Counted from the stretch's first letter, positions 10,088 to 22,681 are shown. The stretch is 64,000 nt of DNA from Pseudomonas sp. B21_DOA (GCA_030544685.1 CP086683.1:372001-436000), one strand, 5' to 3'. The notes: generated from the sequence alone by a model not told the origin. Numbers and translations are program-made.

Positions 10088-11113
10088 TCACAGTGCCGAC
10101 AACTGCTCCATCGGCCAGCGTGCCTGCACGGTGATTGCCAGACTTTCCTGCTGACCGGCCTTCAGGCGCTGGCAACCGGCAAACGCGATCATCGCGCCAT
10201 TGTCGGTGCAGAACTCCGGGCGCGCGTAGAACACATCGCCCTTCATATCGCCGAGCATCTTTTCCAGCGAAACGCGCAACGCCTTGTTGGCGCTGACGCC
10301 GCCGGCAATCACCAGCCGCTTCATGCCCGCCTGTTTCAGGGCGCGCTTGCACTTGATGGTCAAAGTCTCCACCACAGCCTGCTGGAACGCCAGCGCGATG
10401 TCGCAACGGGCTTGCTCGCCGTCGTCCCCGGCGTTGACGCATTGCTGCCAGGTGTTGAGGGCGAAGGTTTTCAGGCCGCTGAAGCTGAAGTCCAGCCCCG
10501 GACGGTCACACATCGGACGCGGAAAGGTGAAACGTCCTACGACGCCTTTCTCGGCCAGCTTGGCGATTTCCGGTCCGCCAGGGTAATTGAGGCCCATCAT
10601 CTTCGCGGTTTTGTCGAAAGCTTCGCCGGCCGCATCGTCGAGCGTCTCGCCGAGCAGGCTGTATTGGCCAATGCCGTCGACCTGAACCAACTGGGTATGA
10701 CCGCCAGAGACCAACAAAGCGACGAACGGGAATTCAGGTGGTTTTGGCTCCAGCATCGGAGCCAGCAAGTGGCCTTCCATGTGGTGCACACCGAGGGCCG
10801 GAATGCCCCAGGCAAACGCCAGCGCCTGTGCGCAGGAAGCACCGACCAGCAACGCGCCAACCAGGCCAGGACCTGCGGTGTAGGCGATTGCATCGATCTC
10901 GGTCGGCACGCAGTCGGCCTCGGTCAACACCTGACGGATCAAGGGCAGCATGCGTTTGACGTGGTCACGCGAAGCCAGCTCCGGCACCACACCGCCGTAG
11001 ACGCGGTGCAGGTCGATCTGACTGAACAGCGCGTCGGCCAACAGGCCGCGTTCGCTGTCATACAATGCGACGCCGGTTTCGTCGCAAGAGGTTTCTAATC
11101 CCAGTACTAGCAT
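10088..11113 (-). CDS. tsaD: tRNA N6-threonylcarbamoyltransferase TsaD
   Basis: This 341-residue protein has the ASKHA fold. The N terminus contains [13 protein letters not shown], and the metal-binding HHMEGH motif is visible in the first third. [11 protein letters not shown] and the C-terminal [10 protein letters not shown] block also match. TsaD, with TsaB, TsaC and TsaE, makes t6A at position 37 of ANN-decoding tRNAs. It is divergent from rpsU, a widely conserved arrangement. Confidence 0.96.
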   Translation of the reverse strand: MLVLGLETSCDETGVALYDSERGLLADALFSQIDLHRVYGGVVPELASRDHVKRMLPLIRQVLTEADCVPTEIDAIAYTAGPGLVGALLVGASCAQALAFAWGIPALGVHHMEGHLLAPMLEPKPPEFPFVALLVSGGHTQLVQVDGIGQYSLLGETLDDAAGEAFDKTAKMMGLNYPGGPEIAKLAEKGVVGRFTFPRPMCDRPGLDFSFSGLKTFALNTWQQCVNAGDDGEQARCDIALAFQQAVVETLTIKCKRALKQAGMKRLVIAGGVSANKALRVSLEKMLGDMKGDVFYARPEFCTDNGAMIAFAGCQRLKAGQQESLAITVQARWPMEQLSAL

Positions 11114-11312
11114 GGGTTTGCGCCTTGTTTAGGCTGAATTCGAAGGCGCGCATAATAGTCGCCACGTGATGCCCCGACCAGCGGTTTTCGATCAGAGGCT
11201 TTGCATTCCGAGCGATGAGGGGTTAACATCCGCAACCCTTAAAAACCGACGTCTTCAAGTGCTCTTTTGCCGCGAGGATGTTGACCCCGGTAATGAATGA
11301 AGGTAGCTCTGG

Positions 11313-11528
11313 ATGCCAGCCGTCAAAGTAAAAGAGAACGAACCCTTCGACGTAGCTCTGCGTCGTTTCAAGCGCTCCTGCGAAAAAGCCGGTGTACTGG
11401 CTGAAGTTCGTAGCCGCGAATTTTACGAGAAGCCAACTTCTGAGCGTAAGCGCAAAGCAGCAGCCGCTGTTAAGCGTCACGCCAAGAAAGTTCAGCGCGA
11501 ACAGCGCCGCGCCGTTCGTCTGTACTAA
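11313..11528 (+). CDS. rpsU: 30S ribosomal protein S21
   Basis: This 71-residue, very basic protein is exactly the size of bacterial bS21, with the [22 protein letters not shown] start and an Arg/Lys-rich tail ending RRAVRLY. It is the first gene of the macromolecular synthesis operon rpsU-dnaG-rpoD. The ATG follows AAGGTAG at good spacing. The 200-bp divergent spacer with tsaD must hold both promoters. Confidence 0.97.
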
Positions 11529-11560
11529 TACACAGACGTTCGTAGCAAGCTTCTTGCCTA

Positions 11561-11581
11561 AGCCCGGCCCTCAGCCGGGCT
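11561..11581 (+). terminator. Hairpin after rpsU
   Basis: AGCCCGGC (11561-11568) pairs with GCCGGGCT (11574-11581) just 32 bp after the rpsU stop. The following bases are AATGGCATTT, so the T-tract is weak. It fits the partial terminator known in the enterobacterial rpsU-dnaG-rpoD operon, which lets far more S21 mRNA than primase mRNA be made. Confidence 0.6.
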
Positions 11582-12014
11582 AATGGCATTTGCGTAAAAC
11601 GCTTGATGCTTCACCGTCGACGCCGCCGATGCGACCGAGACAAATCTGCTTCACCGCGTCAGGCCTGGCTCTTTTGCCAGCGGTGCACGTCTTTTCTGAC
11701 GAGCCTTTCAAGGCTACTGACGAGCACACCCACTGATTCCTCTTACGACGATCAGCCCAAGGCACCTGCATGCGTGCCCGCTTTATTGAGCTATCCGAGG
11801 CCGACAACCGGCCGTCAGCGGATTCAGCGCAACACTTTCACATAGTCGAAGACTGATAGGTACTAACGTCAGTGGATTTTCGGCAGATACACTTCCCGAC
11901 AGCGATCACGCAGACGACACCGGTCGAGCCGCACTTTTTGTGCGTTTCCAGCAATGGCCCGCGTCCGACAGCCTGTCGCAACGGACCTATTGCAGCGCAG
12001 ACGACGAGAACGCC
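11582..12014. other. Long spacer between rpsU and dnaG with no recognisable gene
   Basis: About 430 bases separate the rpsU hairpin from the dnaG start. All frames hold only short open stretches without recognisable proteins; the longest on the plus strand lack a ribosome-binding site. Some bacteria carry a YqeY-domain gene here, but I see no trace of one. The region may hold a dnaG promoter or mRNA-processing sites. Confidence 0.5.
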
Positions 12015-13978
12015 ATGGCCGGGCTGATTCCCCAGAGCTTCATTGACGACCTGCTGAACCGCACCGACATCGTCGACGTGGTCAGCTCGCGCGTGCAATT
12101 GAAGAAGGCCGGCAAGAACTACACCGCCTGTTGCCCGTTCCACAAAGAGAAAACCCCGTCGTTCAGTGTCAGCCCCGACAAACAGTTCTATTACTGCTTC
12201 GGCTGCGGCGCTGGCGGCAACGCCCTCGGCTTTCTCATGGATCACGACAACCTGGACTTCCCCAGGCCGTCGAAGATCTGGCCAAAGCCGCCGGCATGGA
12301 AATCCCTCGCGAAGAAAGCGGTCGCGAGCGCAAGCCGCGTCAGCCGACCGATTCGCCGCTGTACCCGCTGCTCACTGCCGCCGCCGACTTCTACCGGCAG
12401 GCACTCAAGAGTCATCCGTCGCGCAAGGCTGCAGTGGATTACCTCAAGGGCCGCGGCCTGACCGGCGAGATCGCTCGCGATTTCGGCCTCGGCTTTGCAC
12501 CGCCGGGCTGGGACAACCTGCTCAAGCATCTGAGCAGCGACACCCTGCAACAAAAAGCCATGATCGAAGCCGGCCTGCTGATCGAGAACGCCGAAACCGG
12601 CAAACGCTATGATCGCTTTCGTGATCGCGTGATGTTCCCGATCCGCGACACCCGTGGACGGATCATCGCCTTCGGCGGTCGCGTACTGGGCGACGACAAG
12701 CCCAAGTACCTGAACTCACCGGAAACCCCGGTATTCCATAAAGGCCAGGAACTCTACGGCCTTTATGAAGCGCGCAAGAACAATCGCAACCTCGACGAGA
12801 TCATCGTCGTCGAAGGCTACATGGACGTCATTGCCCTAGCGCAGCAAGGCTTGCGCAATGCCGTTGCCACGCTGGGCACCGCGACCAGCGAAGAGCATCT
12901 GAAGCGTCTGTTTCGCGTCGTCCCGAACGTATTGTTCTGCTTCGATGGCGACCAGGCGGGCCGCAACGCCGCGTGGCGCGCACTGGAAGCGACCCTGCCG
13001 TGTCTGCAAGACGGTCGTCGCGCGCGGTTCCTGTTTTTGCCCGAAGGCGAAGACCCGGACACCCTGGTTCGCGCCGAAGGCACCGACGCTTTCAAAGCGC
13101 GCATCAATCAGCACGCGCAGCCGCTGGCCGATTATTTTTTCCAGCAACTGACCGAAGAAGCCGACCCGCGTTCACTTGAGGGCAAGGCGCACATGGCCAC
13201 CCTCGCCGCGCCATTGATCGATAAGGTTCCAGGCGCGAACCTGCGCATCCTCATGCGTCAGCGCCTGACCGAGATTACCGGCCTGAGCAGCGAGACCGTC
13301 AGCCAATTGGTTCAGAGTGCGCCGCAGGAAGCACCGCCCGCCTACGATCCGGGCTTCGATTACGACGCCATGCCGGACTACAGCGACTACCATCAGCCGC
13401 AGGCACAGGACATGTACGCGCCGCAGCAGGAATGGACGCCGAAGAAACCCGGCGCCGGCGGCAAGAAGTGGGACAAGAAACCATGGGACAAGAACGGCAA
13501 GCGTGGTGGCGATCGCGAACAGCAGCGCCCGCGCACGCCGATTGGCGTCGAATCGCCGACCCTGACGGCCCTTAGAACATTGCTCCATCATCCGCAACTG
13601 GCCAAGCGCGTCGAAGACGCCGGGCACATTGCCGATGAAAATCAGACCAACGCCCAGTTGCTTGTGGCACTGCTCGAAGCCGTACAGAAGAATCCCAAGC
13701 TAAACTCATTTCAGTTGATCGCACGGTGGCACGGTACTGAACAGGGTCGTTTGCTCAAGGCACTGGCAGAAAAGGAATGGCTGATTGACGGAGATAACCT
13801 TGAACAACAGTTTTTCGACACCATTACTAGCTTGTCCGCCCGCCAACGCGAGCGAAATCTCGAACAGTTACTCAGGAAAGCGCGGCAAAGCGAACTGAGC
13901 GTCGAAGAGAAAAATCAACTGCGCGACCTTTTAAGTCGCAATGTTTCCGCATCAAACCCGACCTCAACTGGCGCGTGA
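12015..13978 (+). CDS. dnaG: DNA primase DnaG, frameshifted
   Basis: The protein starts [14 protein letters not shown] at ATG 12015. The CHC2 zinc ligands are C40, H43, C61 and C64; the TOPRIM core has VVEGYMDV and FDGDQAG; a low-complexity linker leads into the C-terminal DnaB-binding helical domain. The frame is lost at the C-run 12260-12263. One added C gives [19 protein letters not shown] and a complete 654-residue primase. DnaG is essential and single-copy, so the break is almost certainly a sequencing error and not a pseudogene. Confidence 0.9.
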
Positions 13979-13992
13979 GGTCATAGCTCAGG

Positions 13993-13998
13993 TATAAT
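13993..13998 (+). promoter_or_regulatory. Candidate -10 element upstream of rpoD
   Basis: A perfect TATAAT lies 48 bp before the rpoD ATG and just after the dnaG stop. No good -35 is visible at 16-18 bp upstream. An rpoD-specific promoter at the end of dnaG is known in related operons. Confidence 0.45.
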
Positions 13999-14045
13999 CC
14001 TCGGCTTGTTTTTTGCCCGCCAAGACCTTCAGTGGATAGGGTGTT

Positions 14046-15893
<1,848 letters not shown>

Positions 15894-15901
15894 TACCAGA
15901 A

Positions 15902-15930
15902 CCCCGGCCCAGGCCGGGGGTTTTGTTTTA
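15902..15930 (+). terminator. Intrinsic terminator of rpoD
   Basis: CCCCGGCC (15902-15909) pairs with GGCCGGGG (15912-15919), followed by a TTTTGTTTT tract. It closes the macromolecular synthesis operon. Confidence 0.9.
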
Positions 15931-16017
15931 TGGCAGATTAAATTCCCCGCTCCGCCCTCCCCGCCGCATACCGCGTCTACACTCGAAACAATCACCCCCA
16001 GCCCTAACGAGAGCGTT

Positions 16018-19000
16018 ATGCCCAGACTGGCGCCCGTGCTGTTTCTGCTGTCATTGATGATCTGCACCGCCACGGCTGACGCGCTGACTCTCACCGATGA
16101 AGAACGCAGCTGGCTGGCGGCTCACCCCGACTTGCGCCTGGGTGTCGACGCGTCATGGCCGCCCTTTGAGTTTCGTGACGATCAGAACCGTTATCAGGGA
16201 CTGGCTGCCGACTATATCGAGGTGATCCGTCAGCGCTTGTCCATCAAGCTGACGCCTATCGAACCGGTGAGCTGGACGGTGGTGCTGGAGCAGGTGAAGA
16301 AGGGCAGGATCGATTTGCTGCCGGGGATAATGTCGACACCAGAGCGCCAGAGTTATCTGTCATTCACCCGGCCGTACCTCGACTTCCCGATCGTCATCCT
16401 CGCCCATGTCGGCGGCGCCCAGCCGCGCAAACTCGACGACCTGTACGGGCTGAAAATCGCCGTGGTGGAAAACTACGCCCCCACGAACTGCTGCGTACTC
16501 ACCATCCCGATCTGAATCTGGTAGCCATGCCCAACGTCAGTTCAGCGCTGCAAGCCCTGGCGACTGACGAAGTGGACGCGGTAGTCGGCGATCTGGCTTC
16601 CAGCGTCTGGAGCCTGCGCCAGCTCAAGCTTGACGGCCTCTATGTCAGCGGCGAAACGCCGTATCGCTATCAACTGGCGATGGCCGTGCCCCGGGACAAC
16701 AAGGTGCTGGTGGGCATTCTCGACAAAGTCCTGGCGGACATGACGCCGGCGGAAATCAGCAGCATTCAGGAACACTGGGTCGGCAACGTGCTTGACCACC
16801 GCACGTTCTGGTCGGACCTGCTGATGTACGGCCTGCCCGGCCTGTTGCTGCTGATAACAGTCCTCGCCGCGGTGATCCGCATCAACCGCCGTCTGAGCTC
16901 GGAAATCACCCGGCGCATCGACCTCGAGCAGGAGTTGCGCAGCAGCGAATATCACTACCGCGGCCTGGTGGAAAGCCTGTCGGCGATTGCCTGGGAAGCG
17001 CGGATGAGCGACTTCACCTACAGCTATGTCTCGCCGCACGCTGAAGACTTGCTCGGTTATCCACAATCTCACTGGCTGATTCCGGGCTTCTGGCACAACA
17101 TCATTCACCCCGCCGACCTGACCCGCACGCAGAACTACTGCAAGGAAGCACTGCGCCAGGGCCGCGATCACATCGTCGACTACCGCGTGATCACCGCCGA
17201 CGGTCGCTGCCTGTGGGTGCGCGATATCGTCAGCCTGATAGAGCACGGCCACGAGCCAGTGATGCGCGGCCTGATGATCGATATCAGCGAGATCAAGCGC
17301 ACTGAAGAAGCGCTGCGCCTGTCGGAGCAGAAGTTCGCTTCGGTGTTCGAGCAATGTCCGGACATTCTGGTGATTGCGCGCCTGTCCGACGGCTGCCTGC
17401 TGGAGGTCAACGAGGCCTTCGAGGAACAGATCGGCCTGCGCGCCGACGACGTGATCGGTCAAACCGCCACCAACCTTAATATCTGGGGGATTCCCGGGGT
17501 TGGACCGGGCCTGCTGCAGCGCTTGCAGGCCGGCAGCATCCGCAACCTGGAAATGCCCTTTCGCCGCAACAACGGCCAGGTGTTCACCGGGCTGATATCC
17601 GCCGAGCCATTCGACCTCGACACCACCCCGGCGCTGGTGGTGGTGGTGCGCGACATCAGCCAACTCAAGGAAACCCAACAGCAACTGCAAACCTCTGAAG
17701 AGAAATTCGCCAAGGCTTTCCATGCGTCGCCCGACGGCCTGTTGCTGTCGCGCCAGAGCGACGGCCTGCTGCTGGAGGTCAACGAAGGCTTCAGTCGCAT
17801 CACCGGTTTCAACAGCGCCATGTCGGTGGATCGTTCGACGCTGGACCTGGGTATCTGGGTCAACCTCAACGAACGCAAACAGATGATCGACCTGCTGCAG
17901 CGCGACGGTTTTGTCCGCGACTTCACCTGCCACATCCGTCGCAGCGACGGGCAGATCCGCCTGTGCGAAGTGTCCAGTCGTCCACTGCCGATCGGTGACG
18001 AAGACTGCATGCTGACCATCGCCCGCGACATCACCGAACGCCATCTCATGCAGGAAAAACTACAGCAGGCCGCAACCGTTTTCGAGAGCACTGCCGAGGG
18101 CGTGCTGATCACCGATACCCAACAACACATCAGTGCGGTCAATCGGGCGTTCACCGAAATCACCGGCTATAGCGAAAGCGAAGCACTGGGCCACACCCCC
18201 GGCTATTGGCGTCCGGGCTGCATGACAGCGCGTTCTACGCGGCGATGTGGCACCAATTGACCGACGAGGGACACTGGCAAGGCGAGATTTCCAACCGGCG
18301 CAAGAACGGCGAGCTGTACCCGAGCTGGCTGACCATCAGCGCCGTGCGCAATCGCGACAAATTCATCACCCACTTCGTCGCGGTGTTCGCCGACATTTCC
18401 AGCCTCAAGCACGCCCAGGCCAAACTCGATTACCAAGCTCACCACGACCCCCTCACCGGTTTGCCCAACCGCACCTTGTTCGAGAGTCGCCTGCAAATGG
18501 CCCTGACCAGCCAACAGGAAAATGGTGGCCAGGGCGCGGTGCTGTTTCTCGATCTCGACCGCTTCAAACACATCAACGACAGCCTCGGCCACCCGGTCGG
18601 CGACCTGTTGCTCAAGGGCATTGCCGTGCGCTTGAAAGAACAACTGCGCGATATCGACACGGTCGCGCGATTGGGTGGTGACGAGTTCATCATCCTGTTG
18701 CCAGGTTTGCAGCAAGCCAGCGACGCCGACAACATCGCGACGAAACTGCTCAACTGCTTCGGCGCGCCGTTCCAGGCCGGCGAACACGAGTTCTTTATCA
18801 GCGCCAGCATCGGCACCAGCCTCTATCCCCGCGACGGTTGCGACGTGGCCACGCTGGTGAAAAACGCCGACGCGGCGATGTACCGCTCCAAAGCCAAAGG
18901 ACGCAACCGCGTCGAAAGCTACACCCGCGACCTCACCGCGCAGGCCAGCGAGCGCATAGCGCTGGAACACGAACTGCGCCGCGCCATCGAGCGCGATGAG

Positions 19001-19762
19001 CTGTTTCTCTATTACCAACCGAAAATCAGCCTGGTCGATCACAGTCTGGTCGGCGCAGAGGCGCTGATTCGCTGGCGCCACCCAACCTTCGGCGACGTGC
19101 CGCCCGAGCATTTCATTCCGCTCGCGGAAGAAAACGGCATGATCCTGCAGATCGGTGACTGGGTGCTGGAGACCGCTTGCCGGCAGATGTTCGAGTGGAA
19201 CGAGATCTACCAACCGTTGGGGCCGCTTTCGGTCAACCTCGCCGGTGCGCAATTGCGTCAGCCCAACCTCTTGGTGCGCATCGAACAACTGCTCAAGGAC
19301 AACCGCCTCAGGCCGGATTTACTGCAACTGGAAATTACCGAGAATTTCATCATGAGTCAGGCCGAAGAGGCGCTGGCGGTGCTGCACCAACTCAAACACC
19401 TCGGCGTGCAACTGGCGATCGATGACTTCGGCACCGGCTACTCCTCGCTCAGCTACCTCAAACGGCTGCCGCTGGACATCCTCAAGATCGACCAGTCCTT
19501 TGTCCGCGGACTGCCTGACGATCCCCACGACGCGGCGATCGTGCGTGCCATCATCGCACTCGGCCGCAGCATGCAGTTCACCGTAATTGCCGAAGGCGTG
19601 GAAACCCAAGCGCAACAACAATTCCTCGCCGCAGAAGGTTGTGAACAGATCCAGGGCTACATCGTCAGCCTGCCGCTGCCCCCGGAGGAATTCGCCGCGA
19701 CGTTTCTGCGTGTAACCGTATCGGATTTTTCGGATAGCACAGCCGCGAAACCGTCGCTATAA
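16018..19762 (+). CDS. Membrane sensor with solute-binding, PAS, GGDEF and EAL domains, two frameshifts
   Basis: After correction this is a 1248-residue protein. A signal peptide (about 1-21) leads to a periplasmic SBP_bac_3 amino-acid-binding-like domain, a transmembrane helix near 268-287, about four PAS modules (315-800), GGDEF and EAL. The cyclase motif is GGDEF (about 887) with an upstream RDID I-site. The EAL domain keeps EAL (about 1015) and DDFGTG. Both c-di-GMP synthesis and breakdown are therefore possible. The frame breaks at C-runs 16478-16482 (one C restores NYAPHELLRTHHPDLN) and 18196-18200 (one C restores GHTPRLLASGLHD). The homologous gene sits after rpoD in other pseudomonads. 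Confidence 0.85.
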
Positions 19763-19763
19763 T
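19758..19763 (+). promoter_or_regulatory. Candidate -10 element of the tRNA-Ile gene
   Basis: A perfect TATAAT lies 15 bp before the tRNA 5' end and includes the TAA stop codon of the upstream GGDEF-EAL gene, so the tRNA promoter would overlap that gene's end. A good -35 is not visible. Confidence 0.55.
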
Positions 19764-19777
19764 CCGCGGCCTACTGA

Positions 19778-19854
19778 GGGCCTATAGCTCAGTTGGTTAG
19801 AGCAGAGGACTCATAATCCTTTGGTCCACGGTTCAAGTCCGTGTGGGCCCACCA
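19778..19854 (+). tRNA. tRNA-Ile2 (anticodon CAU, lysidine-modified type)
   Basis: This 77-nt gene has an encoded CCA and the loop CTCATAA, so the anticodon is CAU. The acceptor stem GGGCCTA/TGGGCCC gives C4:G69 and C5:G68 pairs, which in E. coli tRNA-Ile2 are recognised by TilS, whereas elongator tRNA-Met has different pairs there. I therefore call it the isoleucine AUA tRNA whose wobble C becomes lysidine. Automated tools often label such genes tRNA-Met. Confidence 0.85.
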
Positions 19855-19859
19855 AATTG

Positions 19860-19888
19860 AAAAGCCGCGCTGAATGCGCGGCTTTTTT
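19860..19888 (+). terminator. Intrinsic terminator of the tRNA-Ile gene
   Basis: AAAAGCCGCGC, a TGAAT loop, then GCGCGGC followed by TTTTTT. It begins six bases after the tRNA 3' end. Confidence 0.92.
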
Positions 19889-20306
19889 GTGGGCGATTGG
19901 TTGGGTTTCGTCTCGGCGGGCGCAATGTTCGGAAGACCTACCAGAGCTGTAGGAAAGATCCTAAGCTGCGGTTTTGAGCGGTTAGACAAAAATCCGTGTG
20001 AGAGAAAGCAAAAAGCCCCGATGCTTGCGCAACGGGGCTTTCTGTAAATCTGAAATATCGGCCTGTCCTTTTACGGTTTCCCGCTTATCCCGCTCACTGG
20101 CTAGGAGTGGCTTGCGCCACCGAAATCAACACCCTTTGCTTGCAAAGTTCCGGTCTGTGCTGACGGGCCGATCATAGCCCTTGAACCTGACAAGAGCAAC
20201 CGTCACAGCCGTTATCCCTCCCTTCGAGCGATAGGTTCCAAATATGCCCCAACGCGCTTGACCCTGTACCATCGGCAATCTCATCGCCCACGCCATCGGA
20301 GCCCCC
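19889..20306. other. Spacer after the tRNA with no gene seen
   Basis: About 420 bases without a credible coding frame separate the tRNA terminator from the Lrp-type gene. It contains a second terminator-like hairpin (20012-20041) and a small palindrome CTTTGC-TT-GCAAAG near 20133-20146. Antisense reading of the tRNA gives the well-known spurious DLNRGPKDYESSALTN peptide, which is not a gene. I saw no integrase and no repeated tRNA 3' end that would suggest an island. Confidence 0.5.
20012..20041. terminator. Terminator-like hairpin in the tRNA-lrp spacer
   Basis: AAAGCCCCG (20012-20020) pairs with CGGGGCTTT (20033-20041) across a 12-nt loop. The upstream A-run would serve as a T-tract for minus-strand transcripts and the short TTT for plus-strand ones, so it could act in both directions. 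No gene in the immediate spacer explains it. Confidence 0.6.
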
Positions 20307-20767
20307 TTGCCAGACACCCGCCACCCCATCCTCGACGAGATCGACCGCCAACTGATCGCCGCGCTGCAAATCAATGCCCGCGAAAGCGTGGCCATGCTCG
20401 CCCGTCAGCTAGGCATTGCTCGCACGACGGTGACGTCGCGTCTGGCCCGGCTGGAAAAGGCCAAGGTGATCACCGGTTACGGCGTGCGCCTCGGTCAGCG
20501 TGTTGTCGATGGGGGCTGCAAGCCTACGTCGGGATCAAGGTCCAACCGCGTTCCGGCAAGGACGTGCTGCGGCGCTTGAGTGCGATGGCGCAGGTGCAGC
20601 AGCTGTGTGCGGTGAGTGGCGAGTTTGATTATGTGGCGTGGTTGCGCACCGATTCGCCGGAGCAGCTTGATCAGTTGCTGGATCAGATTGGCAGCGTCGA
20701 TGGGGTGGAGAAGACCACAACGTCGATCATTCTGAGTAGCAAGATAGATCGGGGTCAGCCGGTTTAA
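20307..20767 (+). CDS. Lrp/AsnC family regulator upstream of davBA, frameshifted
   Basis: The protein starts at TTG 20307 after a GGAG site and begins LPDTRHPILDEIDRQLIAALQ. An N-terminal winged helix-turn-helix (about 9-60) is followed by a RAM/AsnC ligand-binding domain. The frame breaks at the G-run 20511-20515; one added G gives QRVVDGGLQAYVGIKV and a 153-residue protein ending at 20767. Its place just before davB suggests that it senses lysine or a related amino acid and controls that pair, as Lrp-type activators often do for neighbouring catabolic genes. That role is an inference. Confidence 0.8.
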
Positions 20768-20800
20768 GATTTTGATCGAGCTTCTCGGCTGAATTTCAAA

Positions 20801-20829
20801 GCCTCTTCTCGAGCAGGCTCGCTCCCACA
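20801..20829. repeat. Single REP element between lrp and davB
   Basis: It contains CGAGCAGGCTCGCTCCCACA, the core of the common Pseudomonas REP palindrome. It is a solitary copy without an inverted partner nearby. Confidence 0.75.
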
Positions 20830-20989
20830 TTTTGGTCGGTATGCAGCCTGCATTCGTCAGTCTGCACAACAATCAGGCAAAACGACGACACATTGCGTCT
20901 TATTAACGCGCTCCACGCTCCCTAGAATGGCGGCATCTTTTCCTATACTCAGACGCGAATCCTGCGTCGGGTCGCCAACAAGGTCAGCC

Positions 20990-22669
20990 ATGAACAACAA
21001 TCGTCACCCTGCAGACGGCAAGAAACCCATCACCATCTTCGGTCCGGACTTTCCGTTCGCGTTTGACGACTGGATCGAGCATCCGGCTGGTTTGGGCAGC
21101 ATTCCCGAGCAGCACCATGGCGCTGAAGTGGCGATTGTCGGAGCGGGCATCGCCGGTCTGGTGGCCGCGTATGAGCTGATGAAGCTCGGTTTGAAACCGG
21201 TGGTGTACGAGGCGTCGAAACTCGGTGGTCGTCTGCGCTCGCAGGCCTTCAACGGCACAGACGCCATCGTCGCCGAGCTCGGTGGCATGCGCTTTCCGGT
21301 GTCCTCCACGGCGTTCTACCACTACGTCGACAAGCTCGGCCTCGAAACCAAGCCTTTTCCCAACCCGTTGACCGGCGCGTCTGGCAGCACCGTGATCGAT
21401 CTGGAAGGCGAAACCTATTACGCCGAAAGCCTGAAGGATCTTCCGGTATTGTTCCAGGAAGTGGCTGATGCCTGGGCGGATGCGCTGGAAGCAGGCTCGC
21501 AGTTTTCCGATATCCAACAAGCCATTCGCGACCGTGATGTGCCGCGCCTTAAAGAGCTGTGGAACAAGCTGGTGCCGCTGTGGGACGACCGGACCTTTTA
21601 CGACTTCGTCGCCACTTCGAAGGCCTTCGCCAAATTGTCTTTCCAGCACCGCGAAGTGTTCGGCCAGGTCGGTTTCGGCACCGGCGGCTGGGATTCGGAC
21701 TTCCCCAATTCGATGCTGGAAATCTTTCGCGTGGTGATGACCAACTGCGACGATCATCAGCACTTGGTGGTCGGTGGCGTCGAGCAGGTGCCGCAGGGCA
21801 TCTGGCGCCATGTACCGGAACGTTGCGTGCACTGGCCGGCCGGCACCAGCCTGAAATCCCTGCACCGTGGCGCGCCGCGTTCGGGCGTAAAGAAAATTGC
21901 CCACGCACCGGAGGGCCGTTTCGCCGTTACCGACAACAATGGTGACACCCGCGAATACGCCGCTGTGCTGACAACCTGCCAGAGCTGGCTGCTGACTACC
22001 CAGATCGAGTGCGACGAAACCTTGTTCTCGCAGAAAATGTGGATGGCCCTCGACCGCACCCGCTACATGCAAGCGTCAAAAACCTTCGTGATGGTCGATC
22101 GGCCGTTCTGGAAAGACAAAGATCCGGAGACCGGCCGCGACGTGATGAGCATGACCCTCACCGATCGCCTGACCCGCGGCACCTATCTGTTCGACAACGG
22201 CGACGACAAGCCGGGGGTGATCTGCCTGTCGTACTCGTGGATGAGCGACGCGTTGAAAATGCTCCCGCATCCGGTGGAAAAACGCGTTGAGCTGGCGTTG
22301 AACTCGTTGAAAAAGATCTACCCGAAAGTCGACATCGCCGCGCGGATCATCGGCGATCCGATCACTGTGTCGTGGGAAGCCGATCCGTACTTCCTCGGTG
22401 CCTTCAAAGGCGCCCTGCCCGGCCATTACCGCTACAACCAGCGCATGTACGCGCACTTCATGCAGGACGATATGCCAGCGGAGCAGCGCGGTATTTTCAT
22501 CGCTGGCGACGATGTGTCGTGGACACCGGCGTGGGTCGAAGGCGCGGTGCAGACTTCGCTCAACGCGGTGTGGGGCATCATGAAGCATTTCGGCGGTTCG
22601 ACACATAAAGAGAACCCGGGCCCGGGTGATGTGTTCAAAGACATCGGCCCTATCGCCCTGCCCGAGTAA
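20990..22669 (+). CDS. davB: L-lysine 2-monooxygenase DavB (flavin amine oxidase family)
   Basis: This 559-residue protein (ATG 20990 after AAGG) carries an FAD dinucleotide-binding motif, VGAGIAGLVAAYE (about 50-62), then GGRLRSQ and a C-terminal FAD-contacting segment near IFIAGDDVSWTPAWVEGAVQT. It belongs to the tryptophan/lysine 2-monooxygenase group. Directly followed by a nitrilase-type amidase, it matches the pseudomonad DavB-DavA pair. DavB converts L-lysine with O2 to 5-aminopentanamide and CO2. It is often annotated as tryptophan 2-monooxygenase; the DavA neighbour favours lysine. Confidence 0.88.
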   Translation: MNNNRHPADGKKPITIFGPDFPFAFDDWIEHPAGLGSIPEQHHGAEVAIVGAGIAGLVAAYELMKLGLKPVVYEASKLGGRLRSQAFNGTDAIVAELGGMRFPVSSTAFYHYVDKLGLETKPFPNPLTGASGSTVIDLEGETYYAESLKDLPVLFQEVADAWADALEAGSQFSDIQQAIRDRDVPRLKELWNKLVPLWDDRTFYDFVATSKAFAKLSFQHREVFGQVGFGTGGWDSDFPNSMLEIFRVVMTNCDDHQHLVVGGVEQVPQGIWRHVPERCVHWPAGTSLKSLHRGAPRSGVKKIAHAPEGRFAVTDNNGDTREYAAVLTTCQSWLLTTQIECDETLFSQKMWMALDRTRYMQASKTFVMVDRPFWKDKDPETGRDVMSMTLTDRLTRGTYLFDNGDDKPGVICLSYSWMSDALKMLPHPVEKRVELALNSLKKIYPKVDIAARIIGDPITVSWEADPYFLGAFKGALPGHYRYNQRMYAHFMQDDMPAEQRGIFIAGDDVSWTPAWVEGAVQTSLNAVWGIMKHFGGSTHKENPGPGDVFKDIGPIALPE

Positions 22670-22681
22670 GAGGATTCCCCG

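Noticed and set aside
9674..11098. 474-codon plus-strand open frame opposite tsaD
   Set aside because: It is antisense to plsY/tsaD, with no recognisable domain; the tsaD frame carries all expected motifs.
12260..12263. Programmed frameshift in dnaG
   Set aside because: No X-XXY-YYZ slippery site with a stimulatory structure is evident, and the same kind of lesion recurs in ten other genes, so a sequencing cause is simpler.
19789..19989. 66-residue minus-strand frame ending DLNRGPKDYESSALTN
   Set aside because: It is the antisense translation of the tRNA gene, a well-known spurious protein.
19778..20306. Genomic island attachment at the tRNA-Ile gene
   Set aside because: No integrase, no direct repeat of the tRNA 3' end and no change to accessory genes were seen downstream.
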